Positions 52,910 to 61,862 of a stretch of 64,000 nucleotides of DNA are shown one piece after another. Where the stretch lies: NCBI GenBank assembly GCA_030425205.1, contig JAUIAP010000028.1, forward strand, positions 19,744 through 83,743, written 5' to 3'. Position numbers and translations under genes: made by a program. Source of the stretch: Anaerolineae bacterium (GTDB lineage: Bacteria; Chloroflexota; Anaerolineae; Promineifilales; Promineifilaceae). The notes below the pieces were generated by a model. It was not told the DNA's origin, did no database searches, and saw nothing but the letters and a program-made list of their open reading frames with translations. Each line of letters starts with the position of its first letter. Position 1 is the first letter of the stretch.

Positions 52910-54343
52910 TTATCGGCGTAACATAGGCAGCCAAACGTCAAATTGTTGTTCGACCACAATGAATTGGACGGGTATTTCAGCACGGGTTGCAGAATTGGGT
53001 GCCTCGACAAGAATCGTGGTTGTGTAGGTGCCTGTCTGCAATCCTGCGCTAAAGGCGGTGAATTCGAGTCGGTCGCCGCTTTGCCCTGTGTCAGATGTAA
53101 AGACAATCGGGAACTCTTGCAGTCGAACGGGTTCGCTGATACTGGCTGTCCAGGTCAGATCGCTGCCGAAGTGAATATCGATCTGGCTTGAGGCGGTTGC
53201 GGAATCGGCCGAATCTGTCATAAACACAAATTGACTCGGCGACGCGACAACAACGGGGTCTGACGGGGCAATGTTCAGATCGACAGTGATGTATTGGCGG
53301 CCGCCGTCGATGGTGGGATCTTCGGCCGAAATTTCCAAGTTTGCCCGATAACCACCGGCTGGCATCCCCGTGCTGTCGACATCAAGCAGCAGTTGATCCC
53401 CCTGTTGACGCAAATCTGGCATGAACGTACTGCCGGGCAAAATCTGCGCGTCCCAATCCATCGTTGGCGCATTCTCAATCGTCACATCAACCGTCTCTGT
53501 CTGCACAACTGGTTCCGCCTCTTGCGCCTGCAATCCAATCCATTGCGGTGTCACAGTCATCGTCGCTGGTTCATGATAAACGACACTCAAGATCGCATCA
53601 TCCCAATAGACATCATTGTGTTTATAGGCCCAAAGTGGTTCTGAGTGAAAAAAGACGGTCACGCTACTTGACTGAGCCGTCGTCTCTAGCTTAAACAACC
53701 CATACTCATCGTATTGTGTCACTGGATCTGTCCAAACGACGTTCGGGCTAAGATAGTCCGTGCCGCCCGTCGGATCGATGCCGATTTGCTGGTTGAGAAA
53801 ACCGTGATCGTTGGGATTGGTGTATGGATCGTCGCTGTTGTTTGACCATGCGTGCCCCCAGATGGACAGACAGAGCGATGCGCCGGGCGAAACATTGCTG
53901 ACACGCTGGAAAATACCTGCTTGATGTGTGCCAAAAAAGGTAAACCATTGTTGCGCTCGCTCGCCCGTGCGAACGCGTGTCGGATTGGTAAAGTGACTTT
54001 CGGCCGGTTTCCACTCGGGCATCCGATAGATCCAATCAGGATCGCTGGGATTGTGCGATTTCCAATAGGGTGTCCAATTGTCCGCCATCTGTGCGCTGCC
54101 GCACGTTCCCCATGGGCAATCGGGATGCGCAGGATCAGGCGTGTAGCTGCTATATTGTCCTTCAAAGGATGGATTGGTGATTAAGTTTGCGCCCACGCAT
54201 TCATCTTGCTCGGGGGGTAGCGTAGACCATGTCTCTAACATTTCGCCATACTCTTCTGGCGTTGGTTGAGGCGGCAGTTTTTGGGCGAATACAGTGGGGG
54301 CAAGCAATAAGGTAAGTAGGGATAAAAATACAATACGATACAT
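52910..54343 (-). CDS. Secreted protein with jelly-roll-like and BACON/Ig-like domains
   Basis: 477 residues starting with a clear signal peptide (MYRIVFLSLLTLLLAPTVFA). The first half contains LITNPSFEGQYSSY, a phrase common at the start of exported carbohydrate-binding-like beta-sandwich domains, with several Trp residues. The second half has two repeats of the form VDVTIENAPTMDWDA / ITVDLNIAPSDPVVVASPSQ, resembling BACON or Ig-like sandwich domains. I found no catalytic motif. The ATG at 54343 is chosen; an open frame extending to 54607 would add 88 residues lacking secretion features. Divergent from the DUF790 gene. Confidence 0.7.
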   Translation of the reverse strand: MYRIVFLSLLTLLLAPTVFAQKLPPQPTPEEYGEMLETWSTLPPEQDECVGANLITNPSFEGQYSSYTPDPAHPDCPWGTCGSAQMADNWTPYWKSHNPSDPDWIYRMPEWKPAESHFTNPTRVRTGERAQQWFTFFGTHQAGIFQRVSNVSPGASLCLSIWGHAWSNNSDDPYTNPNDHGFLNQQIGIDPTGGTDYLSPNVVWTDPVTQYDEYGLFKLETTAQSSSVTVFFHSEPLWAYKHNDVYWDDAILSVVYHEPATMTVTPQWIGLQAQEAEPVVQTETVDVTIENAPTMDWDAQILPGSTFMPDLRQQGDQLLLDVDSTGMPAGGYRANLEISAEDPTIDGGRQYITVDLNIAPSDPVVVASPSQFVFMTDSADSATASSQIDIHFGSDLTWTASISEPVRLQEFPIVFTSDTGQSGDRLEFTAFSAGLQTGTYTTTILVEAPNSATRAEIPVQFIVVEQQFDVWLPMLRR

Positions 54344-54560
54344 GATACTTCTCTTACCACAATCATGGCTGATTGCAGATTGGTTGAGCCTACGCGACTC
54401 ACGACCAGTTTGTTGATACTTCAAGTTGATTTGCGAATCGTAACCAATCCCGTAAGGTAGGTCAATTAAGGGGACGTGAATTATGATGCACGCGCCATAA
54501 TGCATCACCATGACTTTCGGGGTGGGAAATGTGGCGGCGATCTCATAGAATCCGACAGTA

Positions 54561-55817
54561 ATGCTCAAATCCCAACTCATTCGTCCTCGCATCGAAATTC
54601 GCGGCAACCGCGTGCAACCGCGTCTACTTCCAGTCGATTACCATTGGCTGACCGTGGCGGGAAACTTGATCGAACTGTTCCGCGAAAACGTGGGGAACAG
54701 TCGCGGTCAATTGGATGAGGCGTTGCGTGACTATGAGGGGGACAATCTCGACTATCCGATCATTCGTGGGTTGGCCGATGTGCTTTCAAAACAGGCTGAA
54801 TTCGCCAGTGTGCCGCCCATCCCCCCCGCGACGTTGCGCGAGAAGTTGTTCGGTTTGGGGCCTGTCACATTAGAGCCTGTCGCAAAGCGCACCGCTGGGC
54901 GAGAGGTGGGGGCAGAACCTCTTGCGACGGGTTTACTTGAGCGGGCGAGCGCAATTCGGGAGGCGGCCGAAATGTATCAGGTGACGCCGCGGGAGGTCGA
55001 GGCAGCACTATTTGCCGATCTGCTTGAGGAGCAAGTTTTACAGGGGACGGGCGATCCAATTACGCCGAAAGGGTTAATTGATCGCTACAATCTTGAGGTC
55101 GCCCGTGGACTGCTCTACTGGGCAAAAGAGGTCAACCTGCGCGTATCAGACACCTATCGGGATGTGTTTCGCTATATCAAGCTGGTCGGGTTGATGTATT
55201 CGATCTTCCCCAATGAAACGGGTTATGACATCACGCTGCATGGCCCCTTGTCGCCATTTGTGCAATCGACCATTCGCTATGGCGTGCAGTTTGCCAAGTT
55301 CATGCCAGCGTTGCTCCTCTGCGAAAACTGGGAGATGGAGGCGGCCGTCAAGCCACCCCACGCCGATCAATTCTTGTCATATCAGTTGGATAACACGACC
55401 GAATTGCAGAGCTATTTTAAGGGTTCGGCCGATTTTGCCAGTCGTCTCGAAGCCAATTTTGCCGCCGAATTTGAACAGAAATATACGCGCAACGACCGCG
55501 AGTGGGAACTGAGCTATGAGGATGAGCTGATCACCGTTGGGGATGGCGTGATGATTCCCGACTTTGCCTTTACAAACAAAAAGGACGGACGACGCGCCCT
55601 GCTCGAAATTGTCGGCTTTTGGCATCCGCAATATCTCAAGCGTAAGTTAGCGAAAATTCGGGCGGCACAGCGATCAGATTTGATTATTTTGGTCTACGAG
55701 AATGTCAAGGTTGCGGACGGGGCGTTTGAGGCAGCATCAGCGGGAGAGGTGCTGACGTTTAAGAAAAAGCCAATTTTGAAAGACGTGATCGCGGCGGTTG
55801 AGCGGGCAGCGGTGTAA
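54561..55817 (+). CDS. DUF790 (Bax1-type) nuclease-like protein
   Basis: 418 residues. The N-terminus (MLKSQLIRPRIEIRGNRVQPRLL) and overall length match DUF790, which includes Bax1, the archaeal nuclease partner of the XPB helicase. A PD-(D/E)xK-like site is visible near residue 330-355: MIPDFAFTNKKDGR (Asp) followed by ALLEIVGFWHPQYL (Glu). In archaea the gene usually adjoins xpb. No helicase lies nearby here. A TAGAAT box ends nine bases before the ATG. The stop abuts the stop of the convergent coiled-coil gene with no gap. Confidence 0.8.
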   Translation: MLKSQLIRPRIEIRGNRVQPRLLPVDYHWLTVAGNLIELFRENVGNSRGQLDEALRDYEGDNLDYPIIRGLADVLSKQAEFASVPPIPPATLREKLFGLGPVTLEPVAKRTAGREVGAEPLATGLLERASAIREAAEMYQVTPREVEAALFADLLEEQVLQGTGDPITPKGLIDRYNLEVARGLLYWAKEVNLRVSDTYRDVFRYIKLVGLMYSIFPNETGYDITLHGPLSPFVQSTIRYGVQFAKFMPALLLCENWEMEAAVKPPHADQFLSYQLDNTTELQSYFKGSADFASRLEANFAAEFEQKYTRNDREWELSYEDELITVGDGVMIPDFAFTNKKDGRRALLEIVGFWHPQYLKRKLAKIRAAQRSDLIILVYENVKVADGAFEAASAGEVLTFKKKPILKDVIAAVERAAV

Positions 55818-57752
55818 CTAACGTCCCAGCGCATATTTCATCGACTGCAACGCCATCCGCACGTCGGCAATGTCGTCCATTTGTTGCGCCTTGTCCAATT
55901 CGATAACGATGGCATCGTGCTTTTCTTCGTCGTCAATCGCTTCTAGCTGGGTGCGGATGCGCTCTGCCTCATTTTGCAACGATTCATAGCGCAAGTACAA
56001 CTCGCGCATCTCTTGGCGAATGCGTTCAATCGCCGTCTGGCGCGCCTTTTGCAACGGTTCACGTTTTTCAAGCAGCCAGCTAAACTGCGGTTTTTGGAAT
56101 TTCTGTTTGTATGCCGTAATCAAACCTTCAATTTGGGCGATTTCGTCTTGTAGACATTGCCACAGGGACGCAGGCTCCAATAGCTCACTACGGCTCTTGG
56201 CAAATCCAGTCAAGTCTTGTTCAATTCGGGGGCCCCATGCTTGAAGATCGGCCGAAACTGGCTGCAACGTCTGCACAATTTTGTGCGCCCGATTGCGAAT
56301 GGTCGTCCGCTTTTCGAGGTCGTCTGGAATTTCTGCTGCATCGCTTGGCATGTCGCGCAAAAGTCGAATGAGCTGATGGTCATCGAGCAGCACATACCCG
56401 TCTACCTTATCCCACAGTTTCCACATCTCGGCCACAATGGCCGCCGTCGTGCCATCCTCATCCTGCTGCGTTTTTTGCGCTTGCACCGCTTCATTAAGCA
56501 ACTGGATGATGGCTGGTTTCTCAGCCATTGCCTGTGTCACGTCCGCCAACACGGTACGCAGCCATTGGAGCATATCCTCCTGACCGTCCAGCGCGTGATC
56601 GAGCAGCGTGCGCCACTCACGATGGCGCGTAACTGCCTCTGTCAGCTTGGCGCGAACTGCACCCGATGTTTTGGGGATGCGCTGTTTGAGGGCGCGGGCA
56701 TTTTGGTCGATCGCCCGCATGTTGGGCAGACCGTTGGTGATTGCGGTGGCGATTTGGATAGCATCGGCCGAACTTTCCCATTCTAGTTGCAACAACTGTC
56801 TGTCGCTCAACGACAGGAGATCGTAGGCCAATTCCGAGAGATCGCTCTCCCCTTCCCGCACAACAAACTCGTCTAATTTTGTCTCCACTCGTCGCACGTT
56901 GCGCTCATGCTCAACGCGCCGTCGCTGGATAATCTCAACTTCGTTTGCCAACGCCTCCTTCTCTTCGCGCCACTCGTCCAAACGTTCGAGCCACTCATCG
57001 AGTATCGTTTGCGTCGGAATATCCTCTTCCCATGCCGCCTCTTCTAACGACGCTAAGCTCTGCTGCAACGCCAAGCCGCGTGCGTATAACGCGGGAATCT
57101 GCATCCCCTGCACCCGTTCCCCCTCGATCTGATCTAGCACAGGCTCCATCGACTCTTGCCGCAGCGAAAATTTGAAGGCGGTGGCAATCTCTTGTAGGTC
57201 TTCATCGACATACGCCGGCTCTTCCCGCACGGGAAAATTGATTTGCTCATCCAGCTCGTCATCGGGCGCGGGCTCTTCATAGATCGCAATTGACTCATCA
57301 GAGAGACGTGCGCAAAGTGCTTCGAGAACATTGACATAGCGCTCTGTTTCGGTGACCTGCTGCTCGATTAGCCGTGCATCTTGACGCATTTGCCAAATCG
57401 GTTGCCAATAGTTCCAAAATTCGGCCGATCCCAACGACCAAGAAGCATCGGCCGCAATCGGCAGCTTCCAAATATCGCTATGGGTCATCTCATGGATATT
57501 GGTGATGGTCGGATTGGCGACGAGACGTACATGCTCGATCACTTCGTCAATTTCATCCTGTAGCGCGTTGTCTGGATAGTCATTGGCAAACGCCTGTAGC
57601 TCCCCAAATGCGGTGCGCGTCAGCTTCAACCGAGCCATCGCCGAGCGCACAATCGACTGATTGCCGCGCCACATTCTCAGAACGTAATCTGGCAAACTCA
57701 GCAGCGTATACACTGTGGCAGCAAGCAAGGCGAAGGCAAAAATCCAGACCAT
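55818..57752 (-). CDS. Membrane-anchored coiled-coil protein
   Basis: 644 residues. One N-terminal membrane segment (MVWIFAFALLAATVYTLLSL) is followed by about 600 residues of almost entirely helical, charged sequence with heptad-like Leu spacing, and an EPAPDDELDEQINFP acidic break near residue 180. No enzyme motif is visible. The layout resembles EzrA- or septation-type membrane coiled coils, but I see no specific match. The ATG at 57752 is preferred over a GTG at 57788 as it begins right before the membrane helix. Confidence 0.6.
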   Translation of the reverse strand: MVWIFAFALLAATVYTLLSLPDYVLRMWRGNQSIVRSAMARLKLTRTAFGELQAFANDYPDNALQDEIDEVIEHVRLVANPTITNIHEMTHSDIWKLPIAADASWSLGSAEFWNYWQPIWQMRQDARLIEQQVTETERYVNVLEALCARLSDESIAIYEEPAPDDELDEQINFPVREEPAYVDEDLQEIATAFKFSLRQESMEPVLDQIEGERVQGMQIPALYARGLALQQSLASLEEAAWEEDIPTQTILDEWLERLDEWREEKEALANEVEIIQRRRVEHERNVRRVETKLDEFVVREGESDLSELAYDLLSLSDRQLLQLEWESSADAIQIATAITNGLPNMRAIDQNARALKQRIPKTSGAVRAKLTEAVTRHREWRTLLDHALDGQEDMLQWLRTVLADVTQAMAEKPAIIQLLNEAVQAQKTQQDEDGTTAAIVAEMWKLWDKVDGYVLLDDHQLIRLLRDMPSDAAEIPDDLEKRTTIRNRAHKIVQTLQPVSADLQAWGPRIEQDLTGFAKSRSELLEPASLWQCLQDEIAQIEGLITAYKQKFQKPQFSWLLEKREPLQKARQTAIERIRQEMRELYLRYESLQNEAERIRTQLEAIDDEEKHDAIVIELDKAQQMDDIADVRMALQSMKYALGR

Positions 57753-57887
57753 AATGACGCACCTATTTAGGAAGGCAACTTTACCCACTCTCCGCTATCC
57801 GTGCAACGGATGGATCAGACAAAACTTTTTTAGTACACTTGTCCTAAAAACACCGCGTTGTGCGGGTGGAGATACGAGGACAAGATC

Positions 57888-58235
57888 ATGCTGAATCCAA
57901 CCGAGTTACGGGAACAATGTTTGCGTCAAAAGAGAGCCTACGAGGATTTTCCGTTTGGTCCCGATGCAGCCGTCTATAAAGTGTTGGGCAAGATGTTTGC
58001 ATTGATTAGCGGTGAGAGAATTTCGCTCAAGTGCGATCCGATGTTGGCGCAGATTTTGCGTGAGAAATATGCAGCGGTCGCGCCCGGCTATCACATGAAT
58101 AAGCGGCACTGGAATACGATTGAGAGCGACGGCACGGTTCCAGATGATGAACTAATCGAGCTAATTGAACATTCGTATGAGCTGGTTGTGAAGGGGTTAC
58201 GTAAAGCGGATCGGGAGAAGTTGGCAACATTATAA
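57888..58235 (+). CDS. MmcQ/YjbR family protein
   Basis: 115 residues with the YjbR fold: LREQCLRQKRAYEDFPFGPD, YKVLGKMFALISGERISLKCDP, and PGYHMNKRHWNTIES, the family's strongest block. Members are small DNA-binding-like proteins of unclear role. The ATG at 57888 has AGGA eight bases upstream. A longer frame from 57858 is unlikely. The stop is directly followed by the TGGAGCGCG repeat. Confidence 0.88.
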   Translation: MLNPTELREQCLRQKRAYEDFPFGPDAAVYKVLGKMFALISGERISLKCDPMLAQILREKYAAVAPGYHMNKRHWNTIESDGTVPDDELIELIEHSYELVVKGLRKADREKLATL

Positions 58236-58236
58236 C

Positions 58237-58331
58237 TGGAGCGCGAACGCCTCGTTCGCCGCAAAACGCGGGCGAGGCGACCGCGCTCCACTCGCAATCA
58301 GCGAGGAAGCGACCAAGATGGTCGCGCTCCA
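58237..58331. repeat. TGGAGCGCG repeat element with two hairpins
   Basis: First hairpin: TGGAGCGCG (58237-58245) with CGCGCTCCA (58282-58290), and an inner CGCCTCG/CGAGGCG stem. Second: GCGACC-AAGAT-GGTCGC (58309-58325) followed by GCTCCA. Related to 23914-23936. It overlaps the last 12 codons, including the stop, of the beta-helix gene. Confidence 0.78.
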
Positions 58332-61300
58332 AAGTAAACGGTTACGCTGAACAGAATCACCCAGACCATTATCAAAACTGAATAGCGGCTGTGTGTTGAT
58401 TGGCTGCTGACCTGTACGGAGGTCGGCGTTCCCAACGTGGCGCAGGCGGAGAATTCGGACGTGTTGCTACCCGGCCCCGTCGCCGTCATCGTGATTTCGC
58501 CACTGCTGATATTGGTGTTGGTGAGCGTGCTGCCAAAGATATTTTGATCGGCCGTCATCGTGAAGTCATAACTGCCCAGATACGTTTTGCCCTCACCATG
58601 TGTGCCGTCGCAACTGTCGTTGTGATAGATGTCGATGCGGATCACGTCACCCAAGTTGCCCGTCATTGTTCCCGTGAATGAAAGGTTTGCGCCGCCACCA
58701 CTGACGGTCACGCTGTCGATTTCGGGGTAGTTTTGCAGATTGTTGGAACCGCTATCGGGGTCGCCCGCGCCGTCATTTTGGGTGATGCCGTTGCCGCCCA
58801 AGTCGATGCCTAAATCATCCACGCCGCTGCCGTTGTCGCTGATGCTGTTGTAGCGAATCGGGTTGCTAACGGAGGTTGCGCCCGTGACGCGCACACCGTC
58901 GCCGCCGTTGTTGCGGATGCGGTTGTAGGCGACTTGGTTGTTGGTGGAACCGTTTTGGATAAATACACCACTGCCATCATTGCCAGCCGTCGCCCTATCG
59001 ACAGCGGAGCCAATGGTGTTTTCGTTGATGACGGTCATGGTCGAGTTATCGACTTGAATACCGTGATCGCCGTTGTTGGCGATGTAGTTGCCTAACGTTT
59101 CATCGGAGCCGCCAATCGTGGTGTTGCTGCTGTTTTCGATAAAGATGCCGCTTGACGTGTTGGGAGCGGCGGTTGTGCCATCGGCCGAAAGTCCCACATA
59201 ATTCCCCGTAATCGTGTTATCGCTGCTGCTGTTCGACTGAATGCCGTAGTCGATGTTGCCACCGATGACGTTGCGTGCGCCAGCCGTGCTGCCGCCAATC
59301 GTGGTGCGGCTGCTGTTGCTGCCCAAGAGAATCCCGCCAGATGCGTTCGATTGCGTAGCGAGGCCGATGAAGTTACCGACGATGCGGTTGCCATCGGCCG
59401 ATTCTCCATCCGCCGCCTGCACCTGAATCCCCTCTCCCAAGTTGCCTACGATGACGTTGCGAGACTGTGCGCCACCGCCGCCGATTTTGTTGCTGTCGCC
59501 GCTGATGTTGAGACCGTCGCCGCCGTTGGGGTCAAAGGATCGGCCGATAATCGAGCAGACAACGGTATTCCCATGACTCGCAATCTGAATCCCATCATCA
59601 TCAAATTTGTAAATCTCCAAGGCCCGAATCGTGCTGCCATCACTGCCCGCAGCGAGACGAATCCCATCGGCAATGCCCGGACTGCCAACAATTCGCACCA
59701 GTTGCAACGGAATATCATCTACACCCGTTGGGCATTGGATAAAGTCATTCGTTGCGCCATCGAGCAAGACGGGAACGGTGACGGCGTGGAGTTGCGAAGT
59801 GAGAAAGATGCTGGCGAACGGGTCGAGGTCAAATTCGATCTGCACGTAGGGAATGTTAAGGTCGTTGGCTTGTTCGATGGCGGCGCGGAGGGTGCAATCA
59901 CCGCTGGCTGTGCGGCATTGATTATCGTCCAGATTACTGTCCGCATCATCCGCCGTGCTATCAACCGTAAATATATCCTGCACAATTTGCCGACACTCTG
60001 AAAATTCAGATGTGTTGTTAAAAAAGTCATTATTGGGCGCACCGTTGGAAACGTCGGTGGCGACGGCGGTGATATAGCTGCCGACGGGCAACGCGCTGCC
60101 GTGCGTATAGCTGGCGACGGCAACCCCAGACGCGGATGTATCGGCATCAACGGTGGCGAGATACGTTTCACCTTCACCAAATCCACTTGTATGACAGTTG
60201 GTGTTTAGGTAGATGTCAACCTCAAAAAAGTGGCTGGGGGCGGCGTTGAGCGAGACGCGGATCGAGCCATCAACATTGGCAACGTCCACCGATGGGAAAT
60301 TTTGCGACTGATTCGCGCCGTCGTCAGGGTCGAGATCGTCGTTTGCCGTCACGCCATCGCCGCCGACAACACCTGTCAGATAGTTATAGAGACTGTTGAG
60401 ATCAATGCCTAAACCCGTGTTGTCATAGATGCTATTAGCGCGAATGGCGACATGATCGTCATTTTCGACACCTTCCCTATCTTCAACAACGGCAATGCCG
60501 ACACGGCCATTGTGCGCGATGATATTTTCGTCTCCGACACCGCCGATTTGCACTGCGCCGTCAATGGTGTCGGCAAAAGGTGGGAGAACGACGATACCTG
60601 CGCCGTCGTTGCCAAGATCGGCCGAACCCGTCACATCTGTCCCAATGTTGTTGTTCAATATCGTCGTGAGCAAGCTGTTTTTACTGACAATAATCCCGTT
60701 CAGACCGTTGGCAGAAATCACGTTTTCCTCAATTGTGTTGATTGCGCCAACAACATTTTTTGCGTCGAGGAATACGCCTTGTTCACCATTGCCGTCAGTC
60801 AACGAACCCGTGCTGCGCGTGCCGATGTAATTGTTGCGGACGGTGACATTACTCCCGCTAATAACAAAGACACCTGACCCGCCGTTGCCACTAATCAAAT
60901 TACGATCAGCCGCCACGTTGCCACCAATCACAACTTGATCCGCAATGAATGCCTGAATGCCATGTTGTCCGTTGTCGCGCAGTTGATTGCATTCAATGGT
61001 GAGGTTGTCGCTCTCTTCAAAACGAACGCCATCAAGGTTTGCGCCGGTGATTTTGAGGCCGCGAATGATGCTGTTATCGGCCGAATCCAACCGCAATCCG
61101 AAGTCATACCCCGTTGCGTCAATCTCGATTTGGAACGTACCTGCCGTGCTGCTCGTTGGGCAGCTTGCCCCGCTCTCTGTTGTGCCGTCAATCATAATTG
61201 GCACGCTGATGATTTCATAGTGCGTTGTGCGCGGAATGACGTGTGGGCCTGCGCCGGGAATGTCGAAAATGATGCTGTGGGGTGATCCTGCTGTGCCAAT

Positions 61301-61501
61301 GGCGTTCGCCTGTTGGATGGCAGCACGCAGGCTGCATTTGCCGCCGCTCGTCAAACAGGCGTTGTCGAGCAGGTTATCATCGGCCGCATTGTTGGTCGTA
61401 TCTACAATAAAAACGGCGCGGCTCTGTGCCGAACTACGCGCTGGCAGCAATAGCACAAACGCAATGAGCGTGAGAAAAAAAGCCAATCTATATTTGTTCA
61501 T
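58298..61501 (-). CDS. Large secreted right-handed beta-helix protein with CSLRAAI domains
   Basis: 1067 residues: signal peptide (NKYRLAFFLTLIAFVLLLPA), then two tandem modules. Each starts with an Asp-rich Cys motif (NACLTSGGKCSLRAAIQQAN near residue 50; NQCRTASGDCTLRAAIEQAN near residue 530) and continues into parallel beta-helix rungs rich in Asn, Gly and Ile. A C-terminal membrane segment (YSVLIMVWVILFSVTVYF) precedes the end. This is the CSLREA-type polymorphic-outer-membrane-like/pectin-lyase fold, perhaps adhesion or polysaccharide binding. AAGGAG precedes the ATG at 61501. The last 11 residues and the stop are supplied by a dispersed repeat. Confidence 0.85.
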   Translation of the reverse strand: MNKYRLAFFLTLIAFVLLLPARSSAQSRAVFIVDTTNNAADDNLLDNACLTSGGKCSLRAAIQQANAIGTAGSPHSIIFDIPGAGPHVIPRTTHYEIISVPIMIDGTTESGASCPTSSTAGTFQIEIDATGYDFGLRLDSADNSIIRGLKITGANLDGVRFEESDNLTIECNQLRDNGQHGIQAFIADQVVIGGNVAADRNLISGNGGSGVFVISGSNVTVRNNYIGTRSTGSLTDGNGEQGVFLDAKNVVGAINTIEENVISANGLNGIIVSKNSLLTTILNNNIGTDVTGSADLGNDGAGIVVLPPFADTIDGAVQIGGVGDENIIAHNGRVGIAVVEDREGVENDDHVAIRANSIYDNTGLGIDLNSLYNYLTGVVGGDGVTANDDLDPDDGANQSQNFPSVDVANVDGSIRVSLNAAPSHFFEVDIYLNTNCHTSGFGEGETYLATVDADTSASGVAVASYTHGSALPVGSYITAVATDVSNGAPNNDFFNNTSEFSECRQIVQDIFTVDSTADDADSNLDDNQCRTASGDCTLRAAIEQANDLNIPYVQIEFDLDPFASIFLTSQLHAVTVPVLLDGATNDFIQCPTGVDDIPLQLVRIVGSPGIADGIRLAAGSDGSTIRALEIYKFDDDGIQIASHGNTVVCSIIGRSFDPNGGDGLNISGDSNKIGGGGAQSRNVIVGNLGEGIQVQAADGESADGNRIVGNFIGLATQSNASGGILLGSNSSRTTIGGSTAGARNVIGGNIDYGIQSNSSSDNTITGNYVGLSADGTTAAPNTSSGIFIENSSNTTIGGSDETLGNYIANNGDHGIQVDNSTMTVINENTIGSAVDRATAGNDGSGVFIQNGSTNNQVAYNRIRNNGGDGVRVTGATSVSNPIRYNSISDNGSGVDDLGIDLGGNGITQNDGAGDPDSGSNNLQNYPEIDSVTVSGGGANLSFTGTMTGNLGDVIRIDIYHNDSCDGTHGEGKTYLGSYDFTMTADQNIFGSTLTNTNISSGEITMTATGPGSNTSEFSACATLGTPTSVQVSSQSTHSRYSVLIMVWVILFSVTVYFGARPSWSLPR

Positions 61502-61530
61502 AACGGACTCCTTGTATAAAAATTTGTCCG

Positions 61531-61597
61531 CGAAGGACACACAGAGGCACGAAGGGATTGTCTACCGTCTTCCTTCGTGTTCTTCGTGTCCTTCGTG
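61531..61597. repeat. CACGAAGGA-unit inverted repeat
   Basis: CGAAGGACACACAGAGGC-type units (61531-61555) face a near-complement CCTTCGTGTTCTTCGTG (61572-61597), each with an 8-9-nt period. It overlaps the 3' end of the 71-residue gene. Confidence 0.65.
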
Positions 61598-61777
61598 GAT
61601 CGTTTTCTTTTCAACAGGTTGATCATTGTCAATTTGTCGTTGCAGAAAATCGACAATCGCTTGCAAATCAGGCAGCGGGGTGAGTTGGCGCGTATGGGCG
61701 TTTTCGAGGGTGAGTCGATATTCGGCCGATTCTTCGCGCCATAATCTGAGCAGGTATGCGTGGTAGGGACGGGTCAT
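61562..61777 (-). CDS. Small protein of unknown function with repeat-derived tail
   Basis: 71 residues starting MTRPYHAYLLRLWREE. The body (SAEYRLTLENAHTRQLTPL, then AIVDFLQRQ) looks like a real small domain. The last 12 residues (IHEGHEEHEGRR) are the translation of an intergenic repeat. A TACACT box (61789-61784 on the minus strand) ends six bases before the ATG, a leaderless arrangement that supports expression. A longer frame to 61870 overlaps the divergent activator. I do not know its function. Confidence 0.55.
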   Translation of the reverse strand: MTRPYHAYLLRLWREESAEYRLTLENAHTRQLTPLPDLQAIVDFLQRQIDNDQPVEKKTIHEGHEEHEGRR

Positions 61778-61862
61778 GCAGACAGTGTAGAAAGAAAGCG
61801 ATCCGAATTTGATCCGTTTTGGGTTACACTTGAGGCGTAGCGGCAACCGCTGGCAACTCGAT

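Noticed and set aside
54344..54607. 88-residue N-terminal extension of the secreted protein
   Set aside because: The signal peptide starts at the internal Met (54343); the extension overlaps the divergent promoter region and has no secretion features.
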